From a bacterium (GTDB taxonomy: Bacteria; Bacillota; Clostridia; Lachnospirales; Lachnospiraceae), in assembly GCA_023664305.1 (NCBI GenBank), contig JAMPFT010000024.1, positions 1 through 44,275 of the forward strand: a stretch of DNA of 44,275 bases, read 5' to 3'. Position 1 is the first letter of the stretch. Each line of letters begins with the position of its first letter. The notes below the pieces were generated by a model, which saw only the letters and a list, made by a program, of their open reading frames with translations, was not told the DNA's origin and searched no databases. The position numbers and the translations under genes are program-made. Positions 1 through 6,848 of the stretch are shown here, one piece after another.

Positions 1-1
1 A

Positions 2-265
2 GAGGTAAGGGACAGGAGCGCCAGGGACGACTATGTGAGGGAAGAGGGGAGAATGACTGGAAGAGCAGAGGGAGAGTTGAAGGGTATGGCGGACGCCGTA
101 TTGCAGCTGCTTGCCGAAAAGGGGACTGTTCCGGAGGAACTTGCCCAAAAGATTCGGGAGCAGGGGGACAGCGCCGTTTTGAGCGCATGGCTGACGGCGG
201 CTGCGAAAGCGGAGAATATCGGGGATTTCCTGTCCGTTGCCCTTGCAAAGAATGGCGGATGCTGA
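2..265 (+). CDS. C-terminal tail of an Rpn/PD-(D/E)XK-type nuclease family protein (5' end outside window)
   Basis: The frame is open from the left edge to a stop at 263-265, so the gene starts outside the window. A GTG at 35 is in frame, but the frame also reads upstream of it as EVRDRSARDDYVREEG. About 87 residues remain: a charged Gly/Glu/Arg stretch (GRMTGRAEGELKG) and then a helical tail with VLQLLAEKG, VPEELAQKI and a closing AAAKAENIGDFLS. This matches the C-terminal tail of Rpn-family (recombination-promoting nuclease/putative transposase) proteins, where an EGREEG-type linker precedes LLEELGEVPEELREKI and ARAESIEEF motifs. The catalytic PD-(D/E)XK domain would lie to the left and is not visible, so activity cannot be judged. 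The family call is from memory of the tail pattern. Confidence 0.6.
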   Translation, partial: EVRDRSARDDYVREEGRMTGRAEGELKGMADAVLQLLAEKGTVPEELAQKIREQGDSAVLSAWLTAAAKAENIGDFLSVALAKNGGC

Positions 266-334
266 TACAATAGGCAGAGAAAAGCAGGCGAAGGCGCGCC
301 GTGTCGCATTTTCGGAAGCGGGGTGAGGCGGTAT

Positions 335-580
335 ATGAGGAAGATGGAGTTTAAGATGGAAAGGCCGGGGCTTCTGAAGGTCGGCGAGCATGTCACGGTG
401 ACGGAAGGAGTGCTGCCCAGCAATTATTATTACATCATCGATCCGTCGCTGGCTATGTCCGCTAATATTCCCTTTCGAAACCGCCTGAAAAGTCGTGAGG
501 GCACTGTCGTTGATATTGTGGAAAACGCCAGGGGCTTTTACGTCACGGCGGAGTTCGACGAGGATGAACCGCAGGCTTAG
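335..580 (+). CDS. Small conserved-looking hypothetical protein (81 aa)
   Basis: The 81-aa protein contains ERPGLLKVGEHVTVTEGV, a Tyr-rich YYYIIDPSL segment, and IPFRNRLKSREGTVVDI followed by an acidic end. It has no signal peptide, membrane segment or known catalytic motif. The ATG at 335 is preferred over the in-frame GTG at 323 because GGTGAGG (322-328) lies six bases upstream of it. Phrases such as VGEHVTV and REGTVVDI look like a small beta-barrel (translation SH3- or OB-like), but that is a guess. It lies between the Rpn-type gene and ridA with non-coding gaps on both sides. Function unknown. Confidence 0.55.
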   Translation: MRKMEFKMERPGLLKVGEHVTVTEGVLPSNYYYIIDPSLAMSANIPFRNRLKSREGTVVDIVENARGFYVTAEFDEDEPQA

Positions 581-736
581 GCTTGTTTGCATCGCTGCAG
601 GCGACAGGATGGAAAATGCGCAAGAGGAGGATACTTCTTCAGGATTTTCAGCCATTTTTCAGGACAAAAGAAAACCTGTATCGTCAGTTGCGGTTGGAAA
701 AATAGAAGGCTTGAAAAAGGAAAAGGAGAGAGGATT

Positions 737-1111
737 ATGTTAAGAAAGGTTTCAACGGATAAGGCTCCCGCGGCAATCGGACCTTATTCCCAGGGGATTG
801 TTGTAAACGGTATGCTCTATGCGTCGGGACAGATCCCGATCGATCCCGCTACGGGCGAGATTGAGGGAACAGATATCAAGGCTCAGGCGGAGCGGGTGTG
901 TAAAAATATCGGCGAGCTGTTGGAGGCGGCCGGGACAGATTACACAAAAGTCGCTAAGACCTCCTGTTTTCTGGCGGACATGGGCGATTTCGCGGCCTTC
1001 AACGAGGTCTACGCCAGGTATTTTACGGAGAAGCCGGCCAGAAGCTGTGTAGCGGTAAAAACGCTTCCCAGGAATGTGCTTTGCGAGATCGAGGTAATTG
1101 CAGAGGTTTAA
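737..1111 (+). CDS. ridA: RidA family reactive imine/enamine deaminase
   Basis: The protein is 124 aa, the usual RidA/YjgF length. RidA hydrolyses the reactive 2-aminoacrylate and related imines released by PLP enzymes, protecting cytosolic enzymes. Family signatures are IGPYSQGI near residue 17, LYASGQIPIDP near 30, and the C-terminal block PARSCVAV...LPRNVLCEIEVIA, which holds the Arg that binds the substrate carboxylate and the Glu that positions water. The ATG at 737 is chosen because AGGAGAGAGG precedes it and RidA proteins begin close to the KVSTDKAP segment; the frame stays open upstream but that part is unlike the family. A strong terminator follows directly, so this is probably a single-gene unit. 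Confidence 0.95.
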   Translation: MLRKVSTDKAPAAIGPYSQGIVVNGMLYASGQIPIDPATGEIEGTDIKAQAERVCKNIGELLEAAGTDYTKVAKTSCFLADMGDFAAFNEVYARYFTEKPARSCVAVKTLPRNVLCEIEVIAEV

Positions 1112-1118
1112 AGAGCAG

Positions 1119-1143
1119 CGCCGCTTGAAAAAGCGGCGTTTTT
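1119..1143 (+). terminator. Rho-independent terminator of ridA
   Basis: An 8-bp stem CGCCGCTT (1119-1126) pairs perfectly with AAGCGGCG (1131-1138) across a GAAA tetraloop and is followed by a run of five T. It begins seven bases after the ridA stop codon. Confidence 0.9.
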
Positions 1144-1187
1144 GGCCGGACGGTTTTCCGGGAGAAGGAAGAAGAAAAAAACACAAA

Positions 1188-1295
1188 ATGCATAAAAAGC
1201 GCAAATCCGTCAGAAACTATGACAAAAGCCTCTTCCGGGAAATCCGGGAAACGGCGGATGCCGTTTTGAGGCGGAAACGGGGAATGATGCCATGA
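1188..1295 (+). CDS. Possible 35-aa basic leader ORF overlapping spoVAE
   Basis: A short ORF encodes a very basic 35-aa peptide (MHKKRKSVRNYDKSLFREI then a short helix). Its TGA overlaps the ATG of spoVAE in an ATGA arrangement, the geometry of translational coupling. The only ribosome-binding-like sequence is a weak GAAGGAAG about 20 bases upstream. The peptide has no recognised family and may be a chance ORF; the overlap is the only reason to list it. Confidence 0.25.
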   Translation: MHKKRKSVRNYDKSLFREIRETADAVLRRKRGMMP

Positions 1296-1651
1296 CGGAT
1301 TATGTAAACGCTTTCTGGGTAGGCGGACTGATCTGCGCCCTTGTGCAGATTTTGATGGAGAAAACAAAAATGATGCCGGGGCGCATTATGGTGCTTTTGG
1401 TGGTGACGGGGGCCGTGATCAGCGTCTTCGGATGGTACGAGCCTTTTCAGGAATTTGCCGGAGCAGGCGCAAGTGTGCCGCTGCTCGGCTTTGGAAATGT
1501 GCTGATGAAGGGTGTGAAGGAGGCTGTGGACGAGCAGGGGCTGTTGGGGCTCTTTGCAGGAGGTCTCAAGGCCGGCGCGGTGGGAACCTCCGCTGCGCTG
1601 ATCTTCGGCTATCTGGCGAGCCTTGTCTTTAAGCCTAAGATGAAATCCTGA
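1292..1651 (+). CDS. spoVAE: Stage V sporulation protein AE (SpoVAE), orphan
   Basis: The 119-aa membrane protein matches SpoVAE, part of the SpoVA channel that moves Ca-dipicolinic acid into the developing spore and out during germination. Visible family features are the N-terminal hydrophobic segment with QILMEKTK, a second segment around VLLVVTGAVISVFGWYEP, the glycine-rich FAGAGASVPLLGFG, then VDEQGLLGLFAGGL and a last hydrophobic helix ending in FKPK. Length is normal. SpoVAE genes usually sit beside spoVAC and spoVAD; neither is present here, so this is either a second copy or a separated gene. Weak AACGGGGAATG precedes the ATG, and the start overlaps a short upstream ORF. Confidence 0.88.
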   Translation: MTDYVNAFWVGGLICALVQILMEKTKMMPGRIMVLLVVTGAVISVFGWYEPFQEFAGAGASVPLLGFGNVLMKGVKEAVDEQGLLGLFAGGLKAGAVGTSAALIFGYLASLVFKPKMKS

Positions 1652-1668
1652 GAAAAACCGTGAAGGCG

Positions 1669-2202
1669 CTATAATATTTCATATTCGACGGATATGGCGT
1701 CCAGGTATTGCATCAGGGCTTTGTCCCAGATGGCTTCCGGTTCTTTGGTAAGGACAAAGGTCCGGTAGGAGACGGCTGTGGTGAGGATGGTTTTGGAACC
1801 GTCATAGCGGATATTCAGCACCAGCGCTTTGATCTGAGAGGGATCCGTATCGCAGTTTTTCTCTGCCAGAAGAGAGGCGGACTTTTCCGGCGTAAGATGC
1901 ATGGTAAAGCGGAAAAACAGCGGGGTGCGCTTACCCTTGATCAGATCGTAGCAGAGGCCGCGCAGCTCGCTCCAGGGTCGAAATTCCTCCGAAAGGGAAT
2001 GCAGTCCCGGCTGGCTGCCGGATGGGGCTTTTGCCTCATCCGGCGTCTGATCCGCAAAAAAATCCCGGTTGATACGCCCGTCTATGGTAAAAGTGCTGGC
2101 GGCGCCGATGACGGCCTCCTCCAGGAGAAAGCCGTCAAAGGCGTCCGAAGCCAGAAGCCGGCTCATAAACAGTTTCATGGATGTGATTTGTAACGCTGTC
2201 AT
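1669..2202 (-). CDS. DUF5721 family protein
   Basis: The 177-aa protein resembles the DUF5721 family common in Lachnospiraceae: an ALQITSMKLFMSRLL start, FDGFLLEEAVI, FTIDGRINRDFF, a central WSELRGLCYDLIKGKRTPL and a later LVLNIRYDGSKTILTT block. The function of the family is not known to me. There is no signal peptide or membrane segment. The ATG at 2200-2202 is chosen because GAAAGGC lies just upstream on the minus strand and family members begin with this segment; the 23 extra codons upstream translate a repeated terminator hairpin. It is tail-to-tail with spoVAE, with 17 bases between the stops. Confidence 0.75.
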   Translation of the reverse strand: MTALQITSMKLFMSRLLASDAFDGFLLEEAVIGAASTFTIDGRINRDFFADQTPDEAKAPSGSQPGLHSLSEEFRPWSELRGLCYDLIKGKRTPLFFRFTMHLTPEKSASLLAEKNCDTDPSQIKALVLNIRYDGSKTILTTAVSYRTFVLTKEPEAIWDKALMQYLDAISVEYEIL

Positions 2203-2246
2203 AGTCTGCCTTTCTTTTATCTTATAGGAAATTTCGTCGCAGTAAG

Positions 2247-2295
2247 GGAAGAATGCGGAGCATTCTTCCAAGCGTCACGAAGGGACGCTTTTTTT
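2247..2295. repeat. Double-hairpin intergenic element, copy A (terminator-like)
   Basis: The first hairpin pairs GGAAGAATGC (2247-2256) with GCATTCTTCC (2260-2269) around a GGA loop. The second pairs AAGCGTC (2270-2276) with GACGCTT (2284-2290) and is followed by five T. The first hairpin recurs at 11.61 kb and 36.04 kb, where a second hairpin also follows. There the element lies between convergent genes; here it lies upstream of a minus-strand gene, with nothing obvious to terminate on the plus strand. Confidence 0.7.
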
Positions 2296-2461
2296 CCCGC
2301 GGCTGCGGTTCATTTTGTCATAATATTCTTTCCCTTCAGTATAGTATATTTCACGGTTTCTGTATAGAGTTTTTGAAAAAAAGCCGCCGGATTTGCGGCC
2401 GCGGGCCCGGAAAAGCAATCTTTTGCAGTCTGCTGCGATAAGGCTGGAAATTTGTGGGGAA

Positions 2462-2577
2462 TATGGTAAAATAACCTTATTCAAGGCAGGGAACAGCCGG
2501 ATGGCATCGTGCCGTGATTGCGTAGCAATCATGGTAAAATGACCTTATTCAAGGCAGGAGGCGGCCGGATGGCCATC
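2462..2577 (+). repeat. Direct duplication with extended -10 motifs upstream of the GH31 gene
   Basis: Two near-identical segments of about 47 bp, 2462-2508 and 2530-2577, each begin with ATGGTAAAAT, continue with CCTTATTCAAGGCAGG and end in GCCGGATGGC. They are separated by about 21 bp. Each contains TGGTAAAAT, which would serve as an extended -10 promoter element, although no good -35 box is correctly spaced. The duplication may carry two start sites or two regulator sites for the gene at 2694. Confidence 0.55.
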
Positions 2578-2693
2578 GTATCGTGTAAAGCGGTGAGAAA
2601 AGCTACGGCAGGAAGCTCCGAGAGGAAGCGGCGGAACAAAAAAGCAATCGGAAGGCGGGAGCAGGAGGCGGCCGAGGTGGAAAGGACGGAAAT

Positions 2694-4673
2694 ATGGGAA
2701 TCATTACTTTGGAGAAGAACAAAATTATTTTTCGGCGGCGGGACGAGCTGACGGTAGTGGAGGCTTACGGGAAAGACTGTATCCGCTGCCGTTCCACAAG
2801 GAACGGGAGGCTGAGCGAGGAGAACTGGACGGTTTTGCCGCCGACGGGAGAGACGGAGGCAAAAGTCAGCGGGGACGACCGATGCGCCACCCTGAGTAAC
2901 GGCATGATTTCCGTGAAGGTGGAGGCGGGAAATCCATGGTACGGAGGGGTGCTGACCTGGTACAGAGAGGGAAAGCAGATTCTTCACACGAAATTTGAGG
3001 GGGATTATACCGTGCGGAACATACATACGGAAGGCGATCACTATCAGATCAAGGTGATCTTTGACGCCAATCCGGGAGAGCATTTTTACGGGCTGGGACA
3101 GGAACAGGAGGATCTTTTTGACCGGAAGGGCAGCACTTGTAATCTGCAGCATTACAATACCAAGTCCGCGGTGCCTGTCCTGTACTCCTCCTTAGGGTAC
3201 GGTTTCTTCTGGAATAATCCCGCGCCGGGGCGTTGCGAGACGACGAAAAATCATACCATGTGGGTGGCGGACAGCGCTTATCAGGCGGATTATTTTATCT
3301 ACGGGGGAAGGAATCCGGGGGAGGTCATGAAGCGGTACTGCGATCTCACCGGCTATGCACCGGCCTTTCCGGAGTGGGCGGCGGGCTTCTGGCAGAGCAA
3401 GCTGCGCTACGAGAGCCAGGAGGAGGTTCTGGAGACCGCCCGGGAGTATAAAAGGCGGGGGATTCCCCTGGCGGCGATCGTCATCGACTATTTCCACTGG
3501 ACGGAGCAGGGCGAGTGGAAATTTGATCCGAAATACTGGCCGGATCCGGAGGGCATGTGCCGGGAGTTAAAAGAGATGGGCGTTCAGCCTGTCGTGTCGG
3601 TCTGGCCTACCATCAATCCGGCCAGCGAAAACTATCGCGCGATGGATGACGCGAATCTGCTGGTCAGGACGGAGAACGGCCAGTACGGAATCTTTGACTT
3701 TTATGGTCAACAGACCTTTATCGACGTCACGAATCCCGCGACCGGGCCCTTTGTCTGGGACAAGGTAAAACGGAATTATTACGACAGGGGAATCCGCAAT
3801 TTCTGGCTGGACGAGGCGGAGCCGGAGGTACATCCCCAGCAGTATTCCAACCTGAAGCTGTACGCGGGAAACGGCGCGCAGACGGCCATGCTTTATCCCT
3901 ATTATTACAGCAAGATGTTTTATGAGGGACTGCGGGAGGCGGGGGAGGAGGAGATCATCCTGTTGACCCGGGCGGCCTATCCCGGCAGTCAGAAATTCGG
4001 ATCCCTGGTCTGGAACGGGGATATCGGCTCCACCTTTGAGGCGCTGCGTATGAGCGTGAAGACGGGGCTATCCATGGCAATGTGCGGGATCCCCTGGTGG
4101 AATAGCGATATCGGCGGGTTTCACGGCGCGGACATTCAGAGCGAATATTTTCAGGAGCTGATTGTCCGCTGGGCGCAGTTCGGCCTGTTCTGTCCCGTGA
4201 TGCGGCTCCACGGCTCCAGACTGCGGACGCCGGGGCAGCCGGAGCGGCATCCCGGCGTGAAGGAGAGAAGCGGTGGGGACAATGAGATCTGGAGCTTCGG
4301 CGACCGGGCCTATCGGATACTGAAGGAGTTGATCCTGCTGCGGGAAAAGCTGAAGCCCTACATCTGCCGTTATATGGAGATTGCTTCAAAAGAAGGCAAG
4401 CCGCTGATGCGTCCCATGTTTTTTGATTACCCGGAGGATCCGGTGTGTTACGAGCTGGAGGATCAGTATTTCTTCGGGGAGGATATTCTGTTTGCGCCCG
4501 TGACGGAGCAGGGATTAAGGGAGCGCAGGGTCTACCTGCCGAAGGGCCGCTGGCAGGATGTGAACGGCAGGGAGGTATATGAGGGCGGCCGGTGGCTGAC
4601 CTGTGAAGCGCCTCTGGAAAAGTTTGTTGCCTTTGTGAAGGAGGGAAGCTTTGTGGCGGAGGTTTTCGCGTAA
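2694..4673 (+). CDS. Glycoside hydrolase family 31 (alpha-glucosidase/alpha-xylosidase type)
   Basis: The 659-aa enzyme should cleave alpha-linked glucose or xylose by a retaining mechanism. Visible are an N-terminal beta-sandwich (about 1-215) with FYGLGQ near 131; then the (beta/alpha)8 barrel with the conserved AIVIDYFHW near 261, the nucleophile block FWLDEAEPE (Asp373), and the acid/base block VWNGDIGSTFEAL (Asp443); then PWWNSDIGGFHG and a distal beta domain. WLD(E/A)AEPE is the form I associate with alpha-xylosidase-like bacterial members, but substrate cannot be fixed from this. There is no signal peptide, so it acts in the cytosol on imported oligosaccharides. GGAAAGGACGG precedes the ATG. 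No transporter or regulator lies beside it; a tandem repeat array follows the stop. Confidence 0.92.
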   Translation: MGIITLEKNKIIFRRRDELTVVEAYGKDCIRCRSTRNGRLSEENWTVLPPTGETEAKVSGDDRCATLSNGMISVKVEAGNPWYGGVLTWYREGKQILHTKFEGDYTVRNIHTEGDHYQIKVIFDANPGEHFYGLGQEQEDLFDRKGSTCNLQHYNTKSAVPVLYSSLGYGFFWNNPAPGRCETTKNHTMWVADSAYQADYFIYGGRNPGEVMKRYCDLTGYAPAFPEWAAGFWQSKLRYESQEEVLETAREYKRRGIPLAAIVIDYFHWTEQGEWKFDPKYWPDPEGMCRELKEMGVQPVVSVWPTINPASENYRAMDDANLLVRTENGQYGIFDFYGQQTFIDVTNPATGPFVWDKVKRNYYDRGIRNFWLDEAEPEVHPQQYSNLKLYAGNGAQTAMLYPYYYSKMFYEGLREAGEEEIILLTRAAYPGSQKFGSLVWNGDIGSTFEALRMSVKTGLSMAMCGIPWWNSDIGGFHGADIQSEYFQELIVRWAQFGLFCPVMRLHGSRLRTPGQPERHPGVKERSGGDNEIWSFGDRAYRILKELILLREKLKPYICRYMEIASKEGKPLMRPMFFDYPEDPVCYELEDQYFFGEDILFAPVTEQGLRERRVYLPKGRWQDVNGREVYEGGRWLTCEAPLEKFVAFVKEGSFVAEVFA

Positions 4674-4737
4674 AAGAGGCGTGATGCTCCTGCGGTGCGG
4701 AGAAGGCGACAGGGTGGGGAGAGCGAAAATCCCGCCC

Positions 4738-4930
4738 TGCGGAAGCAAAGGAAGAGCGAGTCTGCGAGCGGTTAAAGCCGGCCATGCGGAAGCAAAGGAA
4801 GAGCGAGTCCGCGGGCGGTTTATCCCGCCCTGCGGAAGCAAAGGAAGAACGAGTCTGCGAGCGTTTTAAGCCGCCCTGCGGAAGCAAGGGAAGAATGAAC
4901 CCGCGAGCGGTTAAAGCCGGCCCTGCGGTG
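4738..4930 (+). repeat. Four-unit 46-47-bp tandem repeat downstream of GH31
   Basis: Units begin with TGCGGAAGCAAAGGAAGA at 4738, 4785, 4831 and 4877, and a fifth, broken unit begins at 4924. Each continues with a GAGCGAGTCTGCGAGCGG-like part and ends in AAGCCGGCC or CCCGCCC. Units differ by scattered substitutions, so the array is not freshly copied. The array starts 65 bases after the GH31 stop and is non-coding as far as I can tell. Confidence 0.8.
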
Positions 4931-5021
4931 GGAAGGCGCACGGCGATATTGACAGAAAATTCAGACAATAAATGACAAACAAAATTGAAATAAAAATATT
5001 TAAAAAATTTCAAAAAAGGTA

Positions 5022-5050
5022 TTGACAAATAAAAGGACATGCCCTATAAT
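5022..5050 (+). promoter_or_regulatory. Consensus sigma-A promoter
   Basis: TTGACA at 5022-5027 and TATAAT at 5045-5050 are separated by exactly 17 bp and preceded by an AT-rich stretch resembling an UP element. This is the best promoter in the window, and no protein gene follows it on this strand. Confidence 0.9.
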
Positions 5051-5056
5051 GAACTT

Positions 5057-5326
5057 ACAATAACAAAGGGAAAACATTACTTCCATAAAAGCAGCTTAAC
5101 ATATTAAGCAGCAAAACAAAATGTGTACGAGTACACACAGAGGTAGCGCATTCCGGAAAGTACAGGACGTTACGGTACACAGGGTACAAAAAAGTCGAAA
5201 GGCACACGGTAGAAATGGAAGAAGATGCGAACCTGAAAATGAAAATTTCATAAGGAGGGCTGGTCCATTGGACGACGAGCAGAAGTGAAGAAGCGTGTTG
5301 ACGAAATCAGACAACACGCTTCTTCG
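5057..5326 (+). ncRNA. Candidate structured RNA of unknown class
   Basis: Transcription from the consensus promoter should start near 5057. The next 270 bases hold small inverted repeats (GCTTAA/TTAAGC near 5090, TGTGT/ACACA near 5121) and end in a perfect 14-bp stem, GAAGAAGCGTGTTG (5287-5300) with its complement at 5312-5325 around an 11-nt loop. No T-run follows that stem, so the end may instead be a later hairpin at 5410-5431. A good AAGGAGGG at 5252-5259 precedes only a six-codon ORF from TTG 5268. I do not recognise it as 6S, SRP, RNase P or tmRNA. It could equally be a leader that lost its gene. Confidence 0.4.
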
Positions 5327-5371
5327 TAGTGTGGAAAGGAACGGCGGCTTCGCATTGTAAAAAGCGGGCTT

Positions 5372-5433
5372 CCCTTGCTGCGACGAAGTTTCCGAGAGAG
5401 TAAAGCAAGGGCCGCCTTGAAAGAGGCGGCCTT
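5372..5433. terminator. Hairpin pair between the RNA candidate and the DUF1508 gene
   Basis: CCCTTGCT (5372-5379) can pair with AGCAAGGG (5404-5411), and GGCCGCCT (5410-5417) with AGGCGGCC (5424-5431) around a short loop. The two stems share two bases, so they compete slightly. The second lies between convergent transcripts and is the likely terminator for one or both, although the T-tracts are weak on both strands. Confidence 0.5.
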
Positions 5434-5465
5434 AAGTATGTCTGCATTTTCTGCAGTCTTTGAGA

Positions 5466-5840
5466 TTAATTGGTCTCCTCCGTCACTTCGGCCTCCGGCG
5501 CGTTCTTGCGGACGCTCTCGATGCCGTTTAAGCAGGAAGCCTTCGCCTTGTAACCTTCGGATACGGCGATGATTTCACCGTTGCGCGCTTTTAAGCGGAA
5601 GCGGAACTCGCCGGCCTTGTCGGTATACATTTCGAACTTGGGGTTGGTAACGGTTTCGACGTTTTCCACAGTCTGATCCTCAAGCTTTGCAATGGCAGCA
5701 TTCTTGCGGACGCTCTCGATGCCGTTTTTGCACGCGCTATCGGAAGTGTAGACCTCGGAAGTGGCGATGACTTCTCCGTTGCCGGCCTTCAGGTCGAATT
5801 TAATCCCCGTCTTGACAGTTTTGATCACAAATTTACCCAT
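5466..5840 (-). CDS. DUF1508/YegP family protein with two tandem repeats
   Basis: The 124-aa protein has two copies of the short DUF1508 beta-beta-alpha unit. The first (about residues 3-50) contains FDLKAGNGEVIATSEVY and ends GIESVRKNA. The second (about 68-116) contains FRLKARNGEIIAVSEGY and also ends GIESVRKNA. Such tandem YegP-type proteins are widespread, small and cytosolic; their function is not firmly established. The start at 5838-5840 is chosen because AAGGAGG lies just upstream on the minus strand and the family begins MGKFVIK; 12 upstream codons are unlikely to be translated. It has its own promoter right behind the GNAT gene. Confidence 0.85.
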   Translation of the reverse strand: MGKFVIKTVKTGIKFDLKAGNGEVIATSEVYTSDSACKNGIESVRKNAAIAKLEDQTVENVETVTNPKFEMYTDKAGEFRFRLKARNGEIIAVSEGYKAKASCLNGIESVRKNAPEAEVTEETN

Positions 5841-5878
5841 AAAAACCTCCTTAGCTATTGTCAGAATTTGTCTCATTT

Positions 5879-5908
5879 ATTATATCAGTCAAAGCGGCGG
5901 CCTGTCAA
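5879..5908 (-). promoter_or_regulatory. Sigma-A promoter of the DUF1508 gene
   Basis: On the minus strand TTGACA (complement of 5903-5908) and TATAAT (complement of 5879-5884) are 18 bp apart. It sits immediately after the GNAT stop codon, about 40 bases before the DUF1508 start. Confidence 0.85.
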
Positions 5909-5913
5909 CAGAA

Positions 5914-6342
5914 TCAGACGGCGGACAGCTCCTTTTTCATCCAAATGTGCGGACAGCCCTCGTCGTCCTCGATATCGCCAAACTCCGTGAAGCCGAGTTT
6001 CCGGTAAAAATCGACGGCTCTGCATTGTGAGTGCAGGGTGATGCGGACACCGCCTGTTTCCCGTACATACTGCTCCGCTGCCCGAACCGTGGCGGAACCG
6101 ATTTTCTTCCCGCGGTACTCCCGAAGAACGGCGAGACGCCCCAGGTTATAGGATTCAAATTCCGGATTCGGGAATACCCGGCAGGTGGCTAAAGCCTGTC
6201 CGCTTTCATCAAACAGGACAATATGCGCGGCCTCGCTGTCCGTCGCATCCAGCTCCTTCTCAAAGCCCTGCTCTTTTATGAATACCTCCTCCCTGATTTG
6301 TCTTGCGCAATCGGGAAGCGATTGATAGATCACTGTTTTCAT
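5914..6342 (-). CDS. GNAT family N-acetyltransferase
   Basis: The 142-aa protein is a single GNAT domain, transferring acetyl from acetyl-CoA to an amine. Visible are IREEVFIKEQGF near the N-terminus; a central strand ATCRVFPN; the acetyl-CoA pyrophosphate loop LAVLREYRGKKIGSATV (motif A, R/Q-x-x-G-x-G/A type) near residues 71-87; and the C-terminal block AVDFYRKLGFTEFG. The end CPHIWMKKEL is typical of the ElaA/YjcF-like branch. The acceptor cannot be inferred. AAGGTGA precedes the ATG on the minus strand. The DUF1508 gene follows but has its own promoter. Confidence 0.9.
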   Translation of the reverse strand: MKTVIYQSLPDCARQIREEVFIKEQGFEKELDATDSEAAHIVLFDESGQALATCRVFPNPEFESYNLGRLAVLREYRGKKIGSATVRAAEQYVRETGGVRITLHSQCRAVDFYRKLGFTEFGDIEDDEGCPHIWMKKELSAV

Positions 6343-6471
6343 GACTGATTCACCTTATCTTCTTACAAAGATTCCGATCACTTTATCGGTGTGCCGTCTG
6401 CGGCGTACGGCCCGGTTTTCTTCTCTCCTCATTATAACGTCCGAGCCGCCCAAATACAATCATGAAATCTC

Positions 6472-6500
6472 TTGCCAAAGCTTTGCAGTCATAATATAAT
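6472..6500 (+). promoter_or_regulatory. Sigma-A-like promoter upstream of the flavoprotein gene
   Basis: TTGCCA (6472-6477) and TATAAT (6495-6500) are separated by 17 bp. If used, it would give a leader of about 340 nt containing repeated hairpins before the gene at 6849. Confidence 0.65.
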
Positions 6501-6550
6501 GAACGCAGAGGAAAATCGAAGATTTCCCTTTGCCATATAACGAGCAAACA

Positions 6551-6813
6551 GCCTGCGAAGCAGGCGATAAAGCGCTGAAAGCGCGGGTTTGCGAGTTAAG
6601 ATGATATAATGTCCGTAAAGAGCAGAGTCAAGTGCCCGAAGAAACAGCTGCCGTGCCTTGCGCAAAGCCAACCGGAGTTGGCTTGAGCAGATTTTTTTTC
6701 GGGGATTTGACGAGCGAGAGCGACAAAGGATGCAAAGCATCCTCGGGAAAACAGACGGTTTTTCGGGACTCTGCCTGCGAAGCAGGCGATAAAGCGCTGA
6801 AAGCGCGGGTTTA
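6551..6813 (+). repeat. Duplicated paired-hairpin unit (6551-6590 and 6774-6813)
   Basis: A unit of about 40 bp occurs twice with essentially the same sequence: GCCTGCGAAGCAGGC, then GATAAA, then CGCTGAAAGCG and GGGTTT. Each contains two small hairpins with GAA-type loops. Between the copies are other short hairpins: GCCAAC/GTTGGC near 6668 and GATGC/GCATC near 6729. Confidence 0.65.
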
Positions 6814-6848
6814 GGTGTAATAGCGGTCATAGAACGGGAGGTATCGCA

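Larger units (their letters stand above)
2203..2693. other. Intergenic region between DUF5721 (-) and the GH31 gene (+)
   Basis: This 491-bp region between divergent genes holds a double hairpin at 2247-2295 and a duplicated segment at 2462-2577, both listed separately. The stretch from about 2300 to 2450 is moderately AT-rich without clear structure. A GGAAAGGACGG ribosome binding site ends the region just before 2694. No convincing gene is visible. Confidence 0.6.
4674..5465. other. 792-bp non-coding region: tandem repeats and a probable RNA gene
   Basis: No credible protein gene lies here. The first part holds a 46-47-bp tandem repeat (4738-4930). An AT-rich segment (4970-5020) then leads into a consensus promoter (5022-5050), a structured transcript candidate and a hairpin facing the DUF1508 gene. 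ORFs in this stretch translate the repeats and look like arginine-rich shadows. Confidence 0.7.
6343..6848. other. 506-bp intergenic region with repeated small hairpins
   Basis: Between the divergent GNAT and flavoprotein genes lie a good promoter (6472-6500), a second TATAAT at 6605-6610 without a clear -35, several small hairpins and a duplicated paired-hairpin unit listed separately. GGGAGG at the end is the ribosome binding site of the next gene. No credible ORF is present; open frames here are translations of the repeats. Confidence 0.6.

Noticed and set aside
1-265. A transposon or mobile element at the left edge
   Set aside because: Rpn-type proteins were once called transposases, but no terminal repeats or other mobile genes are visible here.
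3955-5040. A 361-aa minus-strand open frame over GH31 and the tandem repeat
   Set aside because: Its composition follows the repeat, it opposes a clear gene, and no domain is visible.
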